64,000 bases of DNA from Evernia prunastri (Eukaryota; Ascomycota; Lecanoromycetes; Lecanorales; Parmeliaceae). A model generated the notes under the pieces. That model did no database searches. It was not told the DNA's origin and saw only the letters and a list, made by a program, of their open reading frames with translations. The position numbers and the translations under genes are program-made. This document shows positions 11,259-23,704 of the stretch, in pieces (position 1 is the first letter of the stretch; each line of letters opens with the position of its first letter). The stretch lies in the NCBI GenBank assembly GCA_003184365.1, contig NKYR01000066.1, positions 124,001 through 188,000 on the forward strand. The letters run 5' to 3'.

Positions 11259-12326
11259 TTTTGTGAAGGGGGGGGGTAATGGAGGCGAGGGTGACTTGTT
11301 AGGGGGTGGGTCTTCAGGTGCAAGATGATGGACGAACTTGAATAGTTTTCTGAGTTCTAGTAGAGTACGAATACAGTGAAGGTATGTAAACTTACCTTAG
11401 TGGGACTTCGAAAAAATTTAAGGTTTTCGCTCGCAAACAATTTTCCCTACGCATTTCTTTTGGTGGATACTCAACGGTCTATGGGGGCTGGACGGACCAT
11501 TGGGATATCAGGACACTTGGCGAACTACGATGTTTCCACAATCTTACCTCAATCTCACCACAATAGAGCTAGGTCGGCGCCCTCAAGGTACAGCGTCCGT
11601 CCGTACGGAGCTTCATGCAGCTCAAACCACTCAGTGGAAGTAAACAGTTGGCCACTTCGGTGGGAGAGAACAATTGGAACGATCTTCGCCTTCCCGCAGC
11701 TATCAAGATTCATTGTCACCTCGTCCGATTATTGATAACCCTCCTATCCAGCAATCCGCATAATTCCTTGCCGCCCAGTTTCATGAATAGGTGTCAAAAA
11801 TGCTCGGTAGCTAATCAGAACGTCCCCTTTGGACACATGTCGAAGACTCTACCTCATACGCCTCAGCACAACATGATCAATATGGTAGCAGATGGAGCTT
11901 CGAAGCCTCGAAGCCTTCGAGGACTGGTGCGTTATTGCAGGTACGACGGCTTGATACAAGCACCGATTGGAAGAAATTCCTCAACCCATGCTGAAGCTGC
12001 TCTGTGAGAAACCGGATCTGACTGCTCTGATACTCAAAGATTAGAGGTGCTTCCTTCAAGGCTGATCGGTCCTGCAGAAATCGGAAAGTATCGTCATGAT
12101 AATTGGAGATGAAGAACGGCGCTGACGTTTACTGAATGAGACCATGTGACTGTGGAAGATGTTCTGCCGAGCACGGACATTAACCTCCTCGCTGGACTCG
12201 CAGCCTTTCTGTTTTCCGTTCATACTGTGGAAAGTCATACGTATGCTCTACTCTCCTTGTATTTTCTCTCCCCTTATGTTGAACATCACAACCCATACCA
12301 TCAAGTTTTACACATAGCTGATAAGG
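11259..12326. other. Intergenic region between divergent genes
   Basis: About 1.07 kb upstream of both the ICln-like gene (minus) and the DUF6536 gene (plus). Reading frames here have no recognisable content. I see no repeat or RNA gene. Confidence 0.4.
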
Positions 12327-14972
12327 ATGAGCTTTTCTATAGAAGATGCCTCACGCATCAGCAGTGGGCATGAGCAGCTACTAAGCGATACAGAGCGGGC
12401 CGAGGAGTGCACTCGGCACGCCAGTACAGACAGTGACGAGCACTCACTCCGGTGCCAGGTCTGTGGGCGAGATAATTTTGATCCATCTTCCGACCAGAGG
12501 TGGGCGCTTTTTTTGCTATTCCTGCGCGTCTGGCTAACATTTAGTACAGCATGTATGGTAGAGTTGATTCATTCAGCCCCTGGTTTCCTGAAATCGACCC
12601 TGAAGATTCTCGAGCTCTGACCTGGAGCAAAAGGCTTTCACAACGAGGAACAGCATTACTCATACAAATGGCCATCGCAACGACAGTCTTGATATTCAAT
12701 GTCTCGCTAACTACGTATGCTTTAAGAAAATACAACGTATTGGATAGCTTTGGAGACATCTACCAGGGAGACTGTAATCTGGTGAAAAGATATAACGTCC
12801 TGATACATTTAGGTATCAATGTCGCTTCTACTTTACTTCTCAGTTCTAGCAACTACTGCGCACAGCTATTGGTAGCTCCAACAAGATCTGAAGTCGATGC
12901 GGCGCATGAAAAGGGAGATTGGCTTGACATCGGGATACCGAGTCTCCGCAATTTACGAAGGATTTCTCCTAAACGTAAAGCTGCATGGATACTATTGATC
13001 ATCAGCTCAATTCTTTTACACCTGGTCTGGAACTCCGCCGTCTTCGCAGCAACGCCATACAGCCGGTATCGAGTAGCCATAGTCACATCTGATTATCTCG
13101 CGGACACCGGACCGTGGCCGACTCAGAACAACCAGACACTTCGTATGCTTCAAAATCCACAATCACTCTCCTATCTGAGCAAAACTCAATGTATTGAACG
13201 TTATATAAGCTTTACCCCTGGGCAAAAGGATGTTCTGGTCGTCACCGCCAATATCACAATGCAAGACCACGCATCCTTAAACAACAATGCAAGCACTTCT
13301 CTTCTCTCCGAATTTAATAATTACGAACTTAAGACTAATTGGATCTATGCTCAAAGCTGGTTATGTTCGGCATTTGAACGACCTGGCAACCAGCCTGATG
13401 AGTGGTGCACAGCCCAGTTCCTCCTTGCTCGGGAGGAGCAGTGGAGCATACAACAAGTTTCTTGGTTTAAGAATAGCACTGTCGACTTTGTCAGGTTGCT
13501 AAAAGTGGATCATTGTCTTAGCGCCGGAGCCGAGTCGCTAGATAGATATTGCACTTTACGATACAGCGCTGGGGTCCTCGTCATTGTCTGTATCCTTAAT
13601 GCAGGTAAATGTGCTGCTATCTATTACACGGCCTATCTTCATTATCGAGGCAACCAAAATTTACGAACGAGAGCTTCACTTCGATCACTGGTAACGGTTG
13701 GCGATGCTATTGCAAGCTTTCTTACGCAAAGGGATCTCACTACTGAACACCTGTTCTTTGCAGATATGGAGGAGTTCACTGGCAAAAGATGGTCCACGAA
13801 ACGCAAGCCACGCACTGGCAAGAGCTGGCCTACGAAACGCGAGCCACGGCTACACAAAGGATCACCATTGTACTCCACTCGCTGGTTCCGAGCTGCTAGC
13901 TGTACCCAATGGCTTGTCACCATAACACTTTCCATTACCCTCCTGACAGTCCTTGTGGGGTTTCTTGCGAACGGCATTCATGATCAGCGACATTATGGTA
14001 TTGCCACAGATATTAGATCGTTGATAGCTCAAGGGTTGAGTACGCCACAGCCATACGCCACGGGACTTACGGCCGCCATAAGAAGTATGGGCCAGCTTGC
14101 TGGTTTCTATGTCGCGACTTTATACGCGAATATGTTTCAGGTACGCAGAACATTCTAGTCTCTGATTCTGCTTGGCCTTCACTGACTTCTCATAGATCGT
14201 ATATAGTGGAATTTACCTTCTCTGGAACGGTCTTCTAACCACGATGCTGGTTGCGAATGAATGGAACAGCTTCATTCAAAAACGGAAACTGCTACGCTTG
14301 TCAGCCCCCCGAGGCATTCAACAATCGTCATACTTTCTTTCACTACCATATAGATTCGCCGTCCCACTATTGATCGCTTCAGGCACCATTCATTGGCTAA
14401 TTTCCCAGAGCTTCTTTGTCATTCAATCCGTTGGAGTGGCTTATGGCACCGACTTTTATCGTTACCCAGCGTACGATTCGTCTATCGTTGGATACACTAA
14501 CATCGGAATAATCTATGCTCTATCAGCTTTCTCTATCATGACTGGTACAATAATCATGCTGGGCTGGTGCAATCGTTATCAACCCCGTAAACAGGATGAG
14601 AAGAAGCAAGAGACCGGTGCACAGAGCTACACGATGCCTCTTGTCTCAACTTGTAGCGCAGCCATCAGTGCAGCATGTCACAGGCCTGAGGAGGACTCTG
14701 AATCGCATTTGCTGCCGGTCAGATGGGGTTTCCTCAAAGGGGACTACTGGTGTTTCACAACCTACAAGGACGTTTCCTATCCGACATTGGGGTCTGGCAC
14801 TCATGCAGAGACTAGTCACTGCGAACTGCAAATCGACGTGGGGCCAGCCTTCGAGGTACCGATCGGAGACCAGGAGGTTTCTGCTTCTCGCGACGCCGCA
14901 GGCATTGAAGAACAGAGAGGAGGGCCCGGGGATACATCGGTGCTACTTCCGAGCTCGCAAGTGGATGTTTGA
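12327..14972 (+). CDS. DUF6536-type polytopic membrane protein
   Basis: A fungal multi-pass membrane protein of unknown function (DUF6536 family by pattern). I read exons 12327-12458, 12545-14140 and 14196-14972, 834 residues. The second intron (14141-14195, GTACGC/CATAG) is clear. The first (12459-12544, GTCTGT/TTTAG) is the one that restores frame, but it is less certain. Hydrophobic segments include GTALLIQMAIATTVLIFNVS, AAWILLIISSILLHLVW, a block near YSAGVLVIVCILNAGKCAAI, WLVTITLSITLLTVLVGFLA, FAVPLLIASGTIHWLISQSF and IIYALSAFSIMTGTIIMLGW. A conserved tail reads MPLVSTCSAAISAACHRPEE then LLPVRWG. The lumenal or extracellular loop carries several N-glycosylation sequons (NQT, NIT, NNAS, NST). 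Confidence 0.87.
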
Positions 14973-16149
14973 TTTTGAGGAGACAGCACGAGTATGAGAC
15001 TGTCACGAAGAGACGTTGTCAAATCCACATGCGTAGCCAGATCTTTTAGCGGCGGAATCAATGTTGGAGCTGACGCTTTGGCTCAAGCGAGTGCGATCTA
15101 CGCTGGAAGAAAAAAGGATTGGCACCGTTGACTAGAAAAGAAGAAGTCGGATGCATTTCAATTAGTAGTTATCTGTTGAAACACGAAAAAGGAGAGAAAT
15201 ATTTCACACAATCTGAGCGAATCGAAGTTGTCTTATTTCTCTACTCGCCGCAGTGGGACTGGGGGTTGGTCCATCAGCGCATCGCAATTTCGCATAGCGT
15301 ATTTCGGATTTGCATAAATTGTTCCGTACAGCAGGGCAATATCGCAACAGCATGGCAATACCGCATCGAGACCCCTGACTCCTGTCTTGATGCGAGACCC
15401 ATTCACAATGTGCTTCCCATCAACATCGTGCTCTTCCCTGGCTCCCATCTCTTTTCAGAATCCATAGCATTCTCTCATCACATCGTATTCCCAATCTCAC
15501 CACTTGCCCGGCACTCACTTTCCCCCTACTTCGGTCAGATCTCTTACCATCGCCAGCCTATGCACACACACACACACTCTCTCTCTCTCTCTCTCTCTCT
15601 CCACTAGCCATTTCCGCCTCTTACCACCCTTCACGCCTCTTGCCACCCTTTCAAAAAAAACCCCCCTCCCTTATCGCTGGCAATAGTCAACACTCGCCAC
15701 ACACCTGGGCCCCGCTAAGAGCTCCGCAACCCCCCAAAACTCGCCCAAGCAAACTTTAAAAAGAACGGAGGGCCTGTCTATCGCTCAAGGACCTTCATTA
15801 TCAGAGGCCTCGCGTCGGCCAAAGATAACTTTGATGGCCAAGAATCATCGTCGCCGTTCGCTCGTGGGTGTGATTGAAGGAAAGCTGGCGAGGCTCACGT
15901 TCGCTTCTATCTACATGTAAATTTTATTTTTTATTTTTTAGATTTTGATTGAATAAGTATTCAAGAGAATTTTATAGCACTGAGAGAGATCTACATCTAT
16001 CTCTTCAGATAAGCTAGTCTCGGTGTTTGAGACCTCCGCAATACATTTGCACAAACGATTCCAAGCTATTTTTGGTGTCTCCATCTTATATGATGATGGG
16101 CGAAGACTGACTTAAGTTGGACAACCATCCCCATCCAGGAATACATTTT
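14973..16149. other. Convergent intergenic region with a CA/CT repeat
   Basis: About 1.2 kb between convergent genes. At about 15563-15601 it has a compound microsatellite, (CA)7 followed by (CT)12. No gene is supported. A reading frame at 15119-15607 runs into this repeat and shows no family signal. Confidence 0.5.
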
Positions 16150-18311
16150 CTAATCCCCTTCAGCGTCCATCTCCCGCAGAGCCACTTCCCTCACCACCCC
16201 CTTTCCGTTCTCGAGATCGTCATGAGCCAAGACAGCCTCCACCACCGCGCCCCGCCCCCGTTTCACCGCCTCCACCGCCTCCGCCAACACCTTCTCCAGT
16301 CCCCGCGCGTCTCCCGCCCTGCCCGCAAACAAGCCTTCCTTCAGCCCGCCGAACGACGTCCCCGCCGCCGCTTTCGCAACGCCGCCGTAGTCCGGGGACG
16401 GCTCGAAGGAGATGTGCAGGTCGCTGTTTGGAGAAGTGGAGGCCAGACCGGCCGGGTGGACGAGTTCGAGGGACTTCCGCGGAGCGTTCCAACCTGTTTT
16501 TCTCGCACCGAGTTATTTAGCAAATTTTTTTTTTTTTTTTCAATCCGCTTTTTTCTGTAAAAACAATGGTATAACGGAATGGGGGCGCTGTCACCTTGGT
16601 TGTTGAGCACAACGGTCAGAACGGGGATGCCGTATCTCGCCGCAACCCAGTACACGCTGGCGGGCTCGCTGAACAGGAACGTGCCGTCGCCGACGATGGC
16701 GCACACAAACTTGGGACGTCCACGCGATTCGAGAGCCAATCTGACACCCAGCGCTGCACCGCCACTCCAACCCAGTCCCCCACCGTCGCAGTTGATCCAG
16801 CTGCCCGGGATCGAGGTCTGAAGCTGGTCGGATATCTGAACGGCGCAAGTGGCGGCTTCGACCACGAAGACTGTATCAGCGGGCACAGAGGACTTATTGC
16901 GGCGCCGACATGATGTGCCGTGATCGTGCCACTGGTTCGTGGAGCTGCGAGTTCCTTGAAGGAGGCGAGGTGGACGGCATGTTCTTCCGCCAGAAGCCGT
17001 CCACGGTGCGCGTAATCCGGGTGCCGAAGGGTCTCGATTAGGTCTGGGCTACCCTCCAGATATGCGTTGAGCTGCGTGAGGGCGGTGTGGCTATCTGCTT
17101 TCCATCTGCCGTGCGCGGGGAAATGGGAATTCGACATGGTGCAATTCAGAGGATCGGCGTCAACATGATAAATCTTTGCGTCGTCGCGGGGAGGATTGCG
17201 CGAAGGAATCCAAGGTACATCACAATCGATTATCAGAATGAGGTCCGCTTCCGTCGTCGCCTTTTCGAAGTTGTATCTGAAACCGAGGCTGGCGCGATGC
17301 GTCGACGGAAAGCACATGTCGCTACCGCCCGTGTCGAAGACGCGAAGCCCAGGAATGGCGTCGGCCAGCCGGACCAGTTGCGGCGGATTCGCATGATTTC
17401 GACCAGAGTATCCAGTGATGATGAGCGGGTTCTTGGCACCGACCAAGGCCTTTGCAATGTCCGAGACCGCCTTCTCCGGCAACGCGGCAGGCCCGATGGG
17501 ACCGTATTTTTCCTGGTCGAACGCGTACGGCTCTACAGCCTCCGCCATAGTCTCTCTAGCTCCGGCCAGGTACACCGGGCCCTTTGGATCACTCGTCACA
17601 AACTGCAAGGCCCGAGCGACGGATTGTTTGACCGTGCGCCCTGTCCGTAGCTCGCCCACATACCTGCAATACTGACGGACGATGGACTTTTGATCCCGCG
17701 CGTCCTGTATCCAGTGCTGGTATTCGGTCCGCGAGCCCGGCAGCTCACCGTCCTCTGTGATGGGGCACAGGCCTGCGAATATCAACACCGGGGCTCGGCC
17801 GCTGTTTGCGTTATGTAAGGCGCAGCCGAGGGCTTGGGTTCCGACATCGACGTGGACGATGACAGCTTGTGGGCGTCCGGTTACTCGAGCCCACCCGTCC
17901 GCCATTGACATGGCGGCCATCTAGACAAAGGGCTGAGCCAATGGGGCCGGAGCGAAGGATGATGGCATGGATGACATGGCATGGCTCAGACATGAGTTTT
18001 AAGCTTGGCGTACCTCGCTGGGGCATGTGTAAATCTTGGGGAACGTGTCCTTCCTTTCCTTCTGTCCTTTGAGCACCGCCTCAATCAGGCTGGGATGGTC
18101 AGACCCGAGGTTAACGAAGCATGCTTCCACGCCTCCCTACAGCTCCTTTTCAATTACCATTTGAAAGACTCGAAGGCTCTTCTTACCTCCCACAAAGCTT
18201 CGAAAAAAGCGAATGAGGATGTATAACTGCAAAGAAGAAGGCTAATTAGTATTTGCTACCTATTCTCAATGCTTATCGAAAGTATATAGCATCTGACCTT
18301 GGCCTCGGCAT
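16150..18311 (-). CDS. Thiamine-diphosphate-dependent decarboxylase/acetolactate synthase-like enzyme with a 1-nt frameshift
   Basis: A ThDP enzyme of the acetolactate synthase/benzoylformate decarboxylase superfamily. Exons read 18298-18311, 18187-18226, 18014-18136, 16595-17920 and 16150-16493, with GT-AG introns of 71, 50, 93 and 101 bp. Start: MPRPSYTSSFAFFEALWEGG. The PYR domain has the catalytic Glu (YTCPSE|MAAMSMADGW, split by an intron) and VIVHVDVGTQALGCALHNA. The central domain is at about residues 200-340. The PP domain has the Mg/ThDP motif GDGTFLF ... VLNNQGW. Within exon 4, near 16881, the frame carrying HHVGAAISPLC must move by one base to reach ADTVFVVEAATCAVQ, and no intron fits. 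The joined length, 1847 nt, is one base short of 616 codons, which agrees with a single missing base. This is either a recent pseudogene or a sequence error. The substrate cannot be inferred. Confidence 0.85.
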
Positions 18312-18561
18312 GCTCAATTTTCTCATTGTCGGCGAAGCAACCACCGTCTGGGGATGTCTCGATGCCCTCGAGGAAGGCGCAAAACTGTGAGTTGTATGCG
18401 AGTATGGGGCTGCTAAGCGTCTGCTTGAGGACACAAGCAACGATGCCCTTGTCGCGACAGAGAACGACATGTTTATCGAAGTTAAAGAGTGTATTAAAAA
18501 CAAAATGGGTTTTGACATATATATATATATAAAATATAAAATCCATTAAAGTTGACATCAT
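18256..18561 (-). other. Unassigned reading frame overlapping the first exon of the ThDP enzyme
   Basis: A minus-strand frame of 101 codons overlaps the first exon of the ThDP enzyme in another frame. Its middle part (for example DKHVVLCRDKGIVACVLKQT and FCAFLEGIETSPDGGC) looks protein-like. It cannot be spliced in frame to the ThDP enzyme. It may be the 3' exon of a decayed neighbour, or chance. Confidence 0.25.
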
Positions 18562-18884
18562 GCGTCCTTCTTGTGAGGTATATCAACATGAGGGAAGACT
18601 TATTTGTATAGCAATCGGGCACATGGAATTGCGCATCGCATCGGCTGCCGAAACAATGTGTCTAGGGCAATGGCAATGGCAATGGCAATGCGTACATTTG
18701 GTCATTATGGCATTTGGAGAGAGCTATCCTATCTGCGAGGGCAGTTGCAATCGATCATCTACGCAGGCGACTACCTTATGACGATCATCTGCCATTATTC
18801 TGGACATAAGTAAGGTAAGTTATAACGGCTTACCTATGAGCGGGTGTACGGGTACGAGTAATGATGCAATCACCAGATTACTGC
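18312..18884. other. Intergenic region
   Basis: Upstream of the ThDP enzyme gene. It contains a short (TA)n run at about 18520-18530 and a TGGCAA repeat at about 18671-18690. Nothing else is supported apart from the reading frame at 18256-18561. Confidence 0.35.
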
Positions 18885-19497
18885 ATACCCCAAAAGTGTT
18901 GAATCCTTACCCCCATTACATTTCCATACCCTCATCAAAGCCAAGAGTATGATCCGATAAAAAGTGATACTGCGGGGGTATGGTTTGATAAATATTCAAC
19001 AAACAATTTTCCAGTTTTCCTTTTTTTTTTTCATTTCGTATAATAGAGATATTATTTGAAAGTATTCCTTTAAGGATATGTCTTCGGGGGCGTTCTTCGG
19101 GGGATATACTTTCGAGGGTGTTCTTCTGAAGGTGCTCTCGGGGGTGTTCTCTGGAAGTGTTCTTCGGAGAATACTCTTCGGGGGACTTGACAAATTGAAG
19201 AAAGAAAAAAAGGAAAAAAAATTCCATTGAGTACATATCCCGGAGAGTGTTCTCCGAAGAGTGTTCTTCAAAGGAAAAAACCACCCCCGGAGATCACCCC
19301 GGAAGAACACCCGCGAAGAACCCCCCGAAGAAAATCCCAAGAGGACTAGATATGATTATCTTTCGAACTTGAGTGTTTTGATAAATTACCTTTTTATACC
19401 CCAGCAGTATCACTTCTTGCCGACTTGTACCCCCAGGGATATAAAAGAGTAATTCAGGGGTATGAATTTGTAAGGATAATATCCTATGTGGTATTCC
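18885..19497. mobile_element. Foldback element with about 300-bp imperfect inverted arms
   Basis: The two halves are imperfect inverted copies. Left-arm landmarks in order are ATACCCCA, ATCCTTAC, AAGTGATACTGCGGGGGTAT (near 18962), TTTGATAAAT, then TTCTTCGGGGG repeats (19080-19190). The complement of the right arm gives ATACCACA, ATCCTTAC, AAGTGATACTGCTGGGGTAT (near 19400-19421), AATTTATC, then TTCTTCGGGGGG and related repeats (19240-19330). The centre is an A-rich spacer near 19195-19235. There is no coding capacity. Target-site duplications are not clear. Best read as a decayed foldback or large MITE-type element. Confidence 0.65.
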
Positions 19498-21031
19498 GGG
19501 GGCGTCCTTGAGAAGAAAAAGAAAACATCGGGACAATGCCACCAGAACTAACCAAAGCTAAGGTAATCATCCACGCCGTTCCGCAACCTGTTCATGACAT
19601 ACCAGCAAACAATTACTGGTCCCGCAGCAAAAAGCACCGAAAGTGTGAGTATATCAAATAAATCCTGTTTGACTTGAAGAATAGATTCATCATCCGTGTA
19701 CAGGCTAGAATGTTTTACTCTAGATAGCCTCCGTCGTCTTCCTGCATTTCTCCTGATCGTCTAAGTTTTTATTTTTTGGATACCTAGGTATTACAAGGAT
19801 TGAAATGGCCTGCATGGAGTGGTATGCAGTAGGGTAACATAATGACGTGCGTGACATACCTAAATGTCGACTGTACGGGCACTATCTTAGCTTCAATTGC
19901 GACGAAAGCGTGAACAGGCTTACCTTACTTGTACCTAGCTTAGTCAGAAGAACACTAGTTCCTCTGATTGCTTGCTGCATGATCAAACCCTCGGCCGCAC
20001 GGAGGTATCTAGGAACAGACGGCAATGGACCCTGACGTCAGCGTAAGGGGGGCTGACGAGAGGACATCGGAAACATATGCTGTGATTAACTGTTTTCTCC
20101 GAGTTACACTTTACCTCTATTCGCCCTCGCAAACCCTCAGGTAGAGAAACCCCACTAGCCTCATGATCTCCGCTGACCTCTGGATTTGCATTCCATTTTC
20201 GGTTTCATCTGGCATATGCGGCCACTGAGTGGTAAACAAAGGATGTGAGGCCGTGTGGCAAAACGGCCCAAAAGATTTCAATGATTGATTTCAACATTCT
20301 CGGGACCCCCTGCGGAGGTTGTTAGTGGAGCTAGCAGCCTTGACCGGATAGGACGGCCACATGCGTATCGTGAGCCTAGGTAAGATTACCATCGTGTGTC
20401 TTTTGCCGATCAATACTTGAACATGCTTTTTCGGAGATTTCCAGCCGCCCCATGTTGAAGCTGTCCTCCGATCGCTTTGCATCCTACCGAGCCGAGATCG
20501 GTCGTTGTACACCAATGAGTTGTATATGCAGCTGCTTTGGACATACAATACGAGGTAGGGCAATATGCAGGCAGCAACCTACGGCAATTGGACAACTCTC
20601 GAGGTGGCCTAGTTATGACTGAATGAATATCATGTAATAATTGGTCGGAGGAATCGGTCATTCCTCATCAAACAACATTCGTTCTATTAGGTGGTTTTAG
20701 ATTCTTTCACGAACACTTCCTCATCTGAAGTTGGCTTTTATTTGATAAACCACGCATCAAAAGAAAAAAAAATCGCAAGCAGCTGCTCGTGCATCTGCCC
20801 GCATCAGATGACTCTGTACGCATCGTCCCTCGAGAGCGAACGTCCAGCGTCTGCAGGAAACCGGTCCTCGGTATTTAGTCGTCTCGATGCCCGTTTGGTG
20901 CTCGGGTTGAAGTGACTATCGGGGCCGGGAACGCGTTGTAGTCGTGACAGGGTCTCCTACTCAATTTCACCACGACGCTAAGCTCTAGCCTTCCCCAGCG
21001 GGGCTATAGATAGCCTGAACGCTACAATTCC
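19498..21031. other. Intergenic region
   Basis: About 1.5 kb without a recognised gene. Short copies of the TACCTAGGTA-type palindrome occur near 19781-19790. The region just before 21032 may hold the decayed N-terminal part of the MFS remnant, but I cannot define it. Confidence 0.35.
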
Positions 21032-22532
21032 ATGCAAGCAGCAAGAAACGAAGCCACACTTCCAGTTGCGTTGTTCCTCGTCGGGTATATCTTTGGGCCC
21101 TCTCGTTTTCGGCCCCAATCGCGAATCTTACGGGAGGAGGATGTTTTCCTTTCGTCATTTGCGCTTTACACGATCTTCACGATGGCCTGCGCCCTCGCTC
21201 CAACCTGGCCGTCCCTACTGGTTTTCCGTTTCCTTGTTGGAGCGGGAGCTTCAGCACCTCAAGCCGTTCTAGGAGGCATGTTCAGCGATCTGTATCCGGA
21301 CCTTAGGACCCCGTGGGACAGTGGTGATGGTTTTGGGCTTCACTTCGAACATTGCGGCCACTTATTGGACCAATCATCGCTGGTTTTCTCCCCATCAGCG
21401 AATGGCGGTGGATGTTCTGGATAAGTCTCATCATGGCTGGAGCCAACTGGCCGCTGCTCCTGGTTTTGCCAGGTACCTAGGTCTACTGGAACTTTGAATG
21501 AACACACTTGTCATTAATAACTCTGAGTAAGAATTCTTTTTGCCGGTTATCCTTCATCAGCACACGGTCGAGGAGTCTTCTTTAGAGAACGGTCGACCAA
21601 TCACAGATCTCGCGAAAGCCAAGACACGGTTTACTGCGAAACATTGGTTCAGGACCGTAGTTACAAGACCGATTCGTATGTACGCCGAACCCATGCTCCT
21701 ATTGACGGACCTTTTCCTGCTCTACCAATACTCGATACTTTTCCTATACTTTGAGGCCTACCCCATCATCTTTAAAAGCAGGTAGATCTACACATGCCTA
21801 CGAAGAGCGCGCAAGCTGACGTGCCATCGTCTAGGTACCTATGGTATGTCTTCAGGTGAAGCTGCTTGCATGCTTCTCCCAAGTAAGTGTTTATTCTATA
21901 GCACGTCGTCCAAGCTCACACTCCTGCAGTTGGGATAGGAGCATTCATCGCCATGTTTATATTTCTTTGGTACGACCGTTTCCTGCAGAAGAGCAAGTCC
22001 CAGGGAAGAGCCTGGGCACAGCGAGAGGAGTACCGTCGCTTGCCGCTAGCTTGCGCTGGTGGGCCACTATACGCGCTATCGCAATTTTGGCTGGTATGTT
22101 CTCCTCAATTATAAAGCAGTGATCATGATGCTAAGTTGGCCTTTGAAGGCATGGACTGCGACACCCGATATTCACTGGATCGTGCCTGCTCTGTCTGGTA
22201 TCCCCTATGGCATGGGCATTGACCTAACCTTTATGGCGCTTACCAATTATCTAACGGACGTTTACGATATCTATTCCGCGTCTGCGCTGGCCTCATCTGT
22301 ATTCAGCCGAAACATCGCCGCTGCTCTGCTGCTCCCCCTAGCTACGTACCCCATGTATGACCAACTCGGTGTCGGTTGGGCGTGCAGTTTGCTGGGTTTC
22401 TTGTGCTTGGCTCTTGCGCCTATTCCCTTTCTTTTCATTCGTTACGGTCCAATCCTCAAACTTAAGAGTGCGTTCTGTCAGCGCCTGAAGCAGCATCAGG
22501 GACGGGAGATGATCGTGGCAGACGTGATTTAA
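21032..22532 (+). pseudogene. MFS transporter (DHA1 multidrug type), multiply frameshifted
   Basis: Pieces of a drug:H+ antiporter are readable in order but in different frames: VALFLVGYIFGP, then in another frame LVFGPNRESYGRRM, back to VFLSSFALYTIFTMACALAP and GASAPQAVLGGMFSDLYPDL, then a shifted RGTVVMVLGFTSNI, then PLIGPIIAGFLPISEWRWMF and WISLIMAGANWPLLLVLP. After an intron-like gap come PVILHQHTVEESS, LLLTDLFLLYQYSILFLYFE, IGAFIAMFIFLWYDRFL, an apparent GTATGT intron (about 22095-22147), and an intact end AWTATPDIHWIVPALSGIPY to 22532. At least four small indels lie in exon sequence where no intron fits, so this is a pseudogene rather than a spliced gene. The motif A region (GPxxESYGRR) is typical of the family. 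Confidence 0.8.
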
Positions 22533-23458
22533 TGCTGCGAGTCATCGTTGAGGCACTCAAACCCAAACGACTTATTGCCACAGTGAAAATGGGTATAGTG
22601 GGCCTGTTTCTTTGCTATTAGGTTATTCCAGCCATGTTTCATGCTTGCCATGAATTCCCGATGATGACTGGGGATTCGCGGCCAGGCCCAAGCTCTATAT
22701 ACACTTGTTCTGCACCAGCTCATGATTCCTTATTCGATTTCGCCTGTTTCTAAGCCATAGCACATCTTTTCCACCTTAATTTCTTATTCTATGTCCAAGA
22801 AGGGTTTTCACCAATGTCAGATGGTGATGAAGTTGCGGCCAATGATGAGGTCGATGGGGGTAGATCAGGCGTGACCAGTGGTGTGGCAGGTGACATCCTA
22901 GGTATCATGGAACGCGACGACAAGAATGTTGCTGAGGCTGTGGTAGTCATTGTGATCGATGCCATTATGGGTGATGACGAGTCGGACGAGGAGCTAGAAA
23001 TAAAGATAAGAGGAATTCCAATGGTTGCAGCGCCATGTCCGAAAACAGCTGATCTTGCGCTGCAACAGCGAGTGCCTTCGCAAATTGATTCACAGCAGTA
23101 GTTTGCGGGTGACCCCTACTCTGTAATATGCCTGAACTCCCAAAGTCGAACCTCAGCACCCCTGAGTCCATCTAATAGGAGAAGTAGATTTAGCCGTAGT
23201 CAATCTCACCACCCCCTTCGAGAACTACAGAAGCACCAGGAAGCCCGTGTTGGGGACAAACGCAAGATGACCATTGGTAATCTATGCAGGTTCTTCGAGG
23301 ATAGCTGATGTCTGCACCAGGCATCGGATCACCCGACGTGTTCCAGCAGAGACCGTTCGACAGACACTCTACTAATGATGCGCAGCATATACGCACAGGT
23401 GCAACAGGATCGCATGGGACGTCGCTGTTGAGACTACCCGAAAGGATAGAATAAGAAG
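22533..23458. other. Intergenic region with one weak reading frame
   Basis: A plus-strand frame at 22814-23101 would encode 95 acidic residues (MSDGDEVAANDEVDGGRSG...). No family is recognised and there is no supporting context. Nothing else is seen. Confidence 0.3.
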
Positions 23459-23460
23459 CA

Positions 23461-23700
23461 AGGCTTACGCGTACACCCCCACTCTCTTTCAGTGCTTTTG
23501 ATCGCCTCGCCCGCCTCAGCCTGAGCGCGAGCGCTTTTCAATAACAATATATCATTAGCGTGTGCACAAAACATTGCAATTCTTGGCGCGGAGAAAAATA
23601 CGCCCACCACATAATTGTGTAGCATGCTGATTAACAGCTTCATATCTTCCGTGTATACCTCACTTTAGCACATTCTTGGTAGCTCGAGTCTCAGGGTCTC
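23461..23700 (+). repeat. Dispersed repeat, uninterrupted copy
   Basis: This about 240-bp segment, beginning AGGCTTACGCGTAC and containing GCGCGAGCGC, TTAGCGTGTGCA and CGCCCACCACATA, is repeated at 35030-35700. There it is split by a roughly 450-bp insertion. The copy here therefore serves as the paralogous empty site. It also contains one half of the terminal sequence of the inverted-repeat element at 35.1 kb. Confidence 0.7.
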
Positions 23701-23704
23701 TCAG

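Noticed and set aside
18256..18561. Upstream exon of the ThDP enzyme
   Set aside because: It does not join in frame; a 14-nt first exon starting at 18311 gives the correct N terminus instead.
19080..19330. CRISPR-like array of TTCTTCGGGGG units
   Set aside because: Units and spacing are irregular, the arms are inverted relative to each other, and the genome is fungal.
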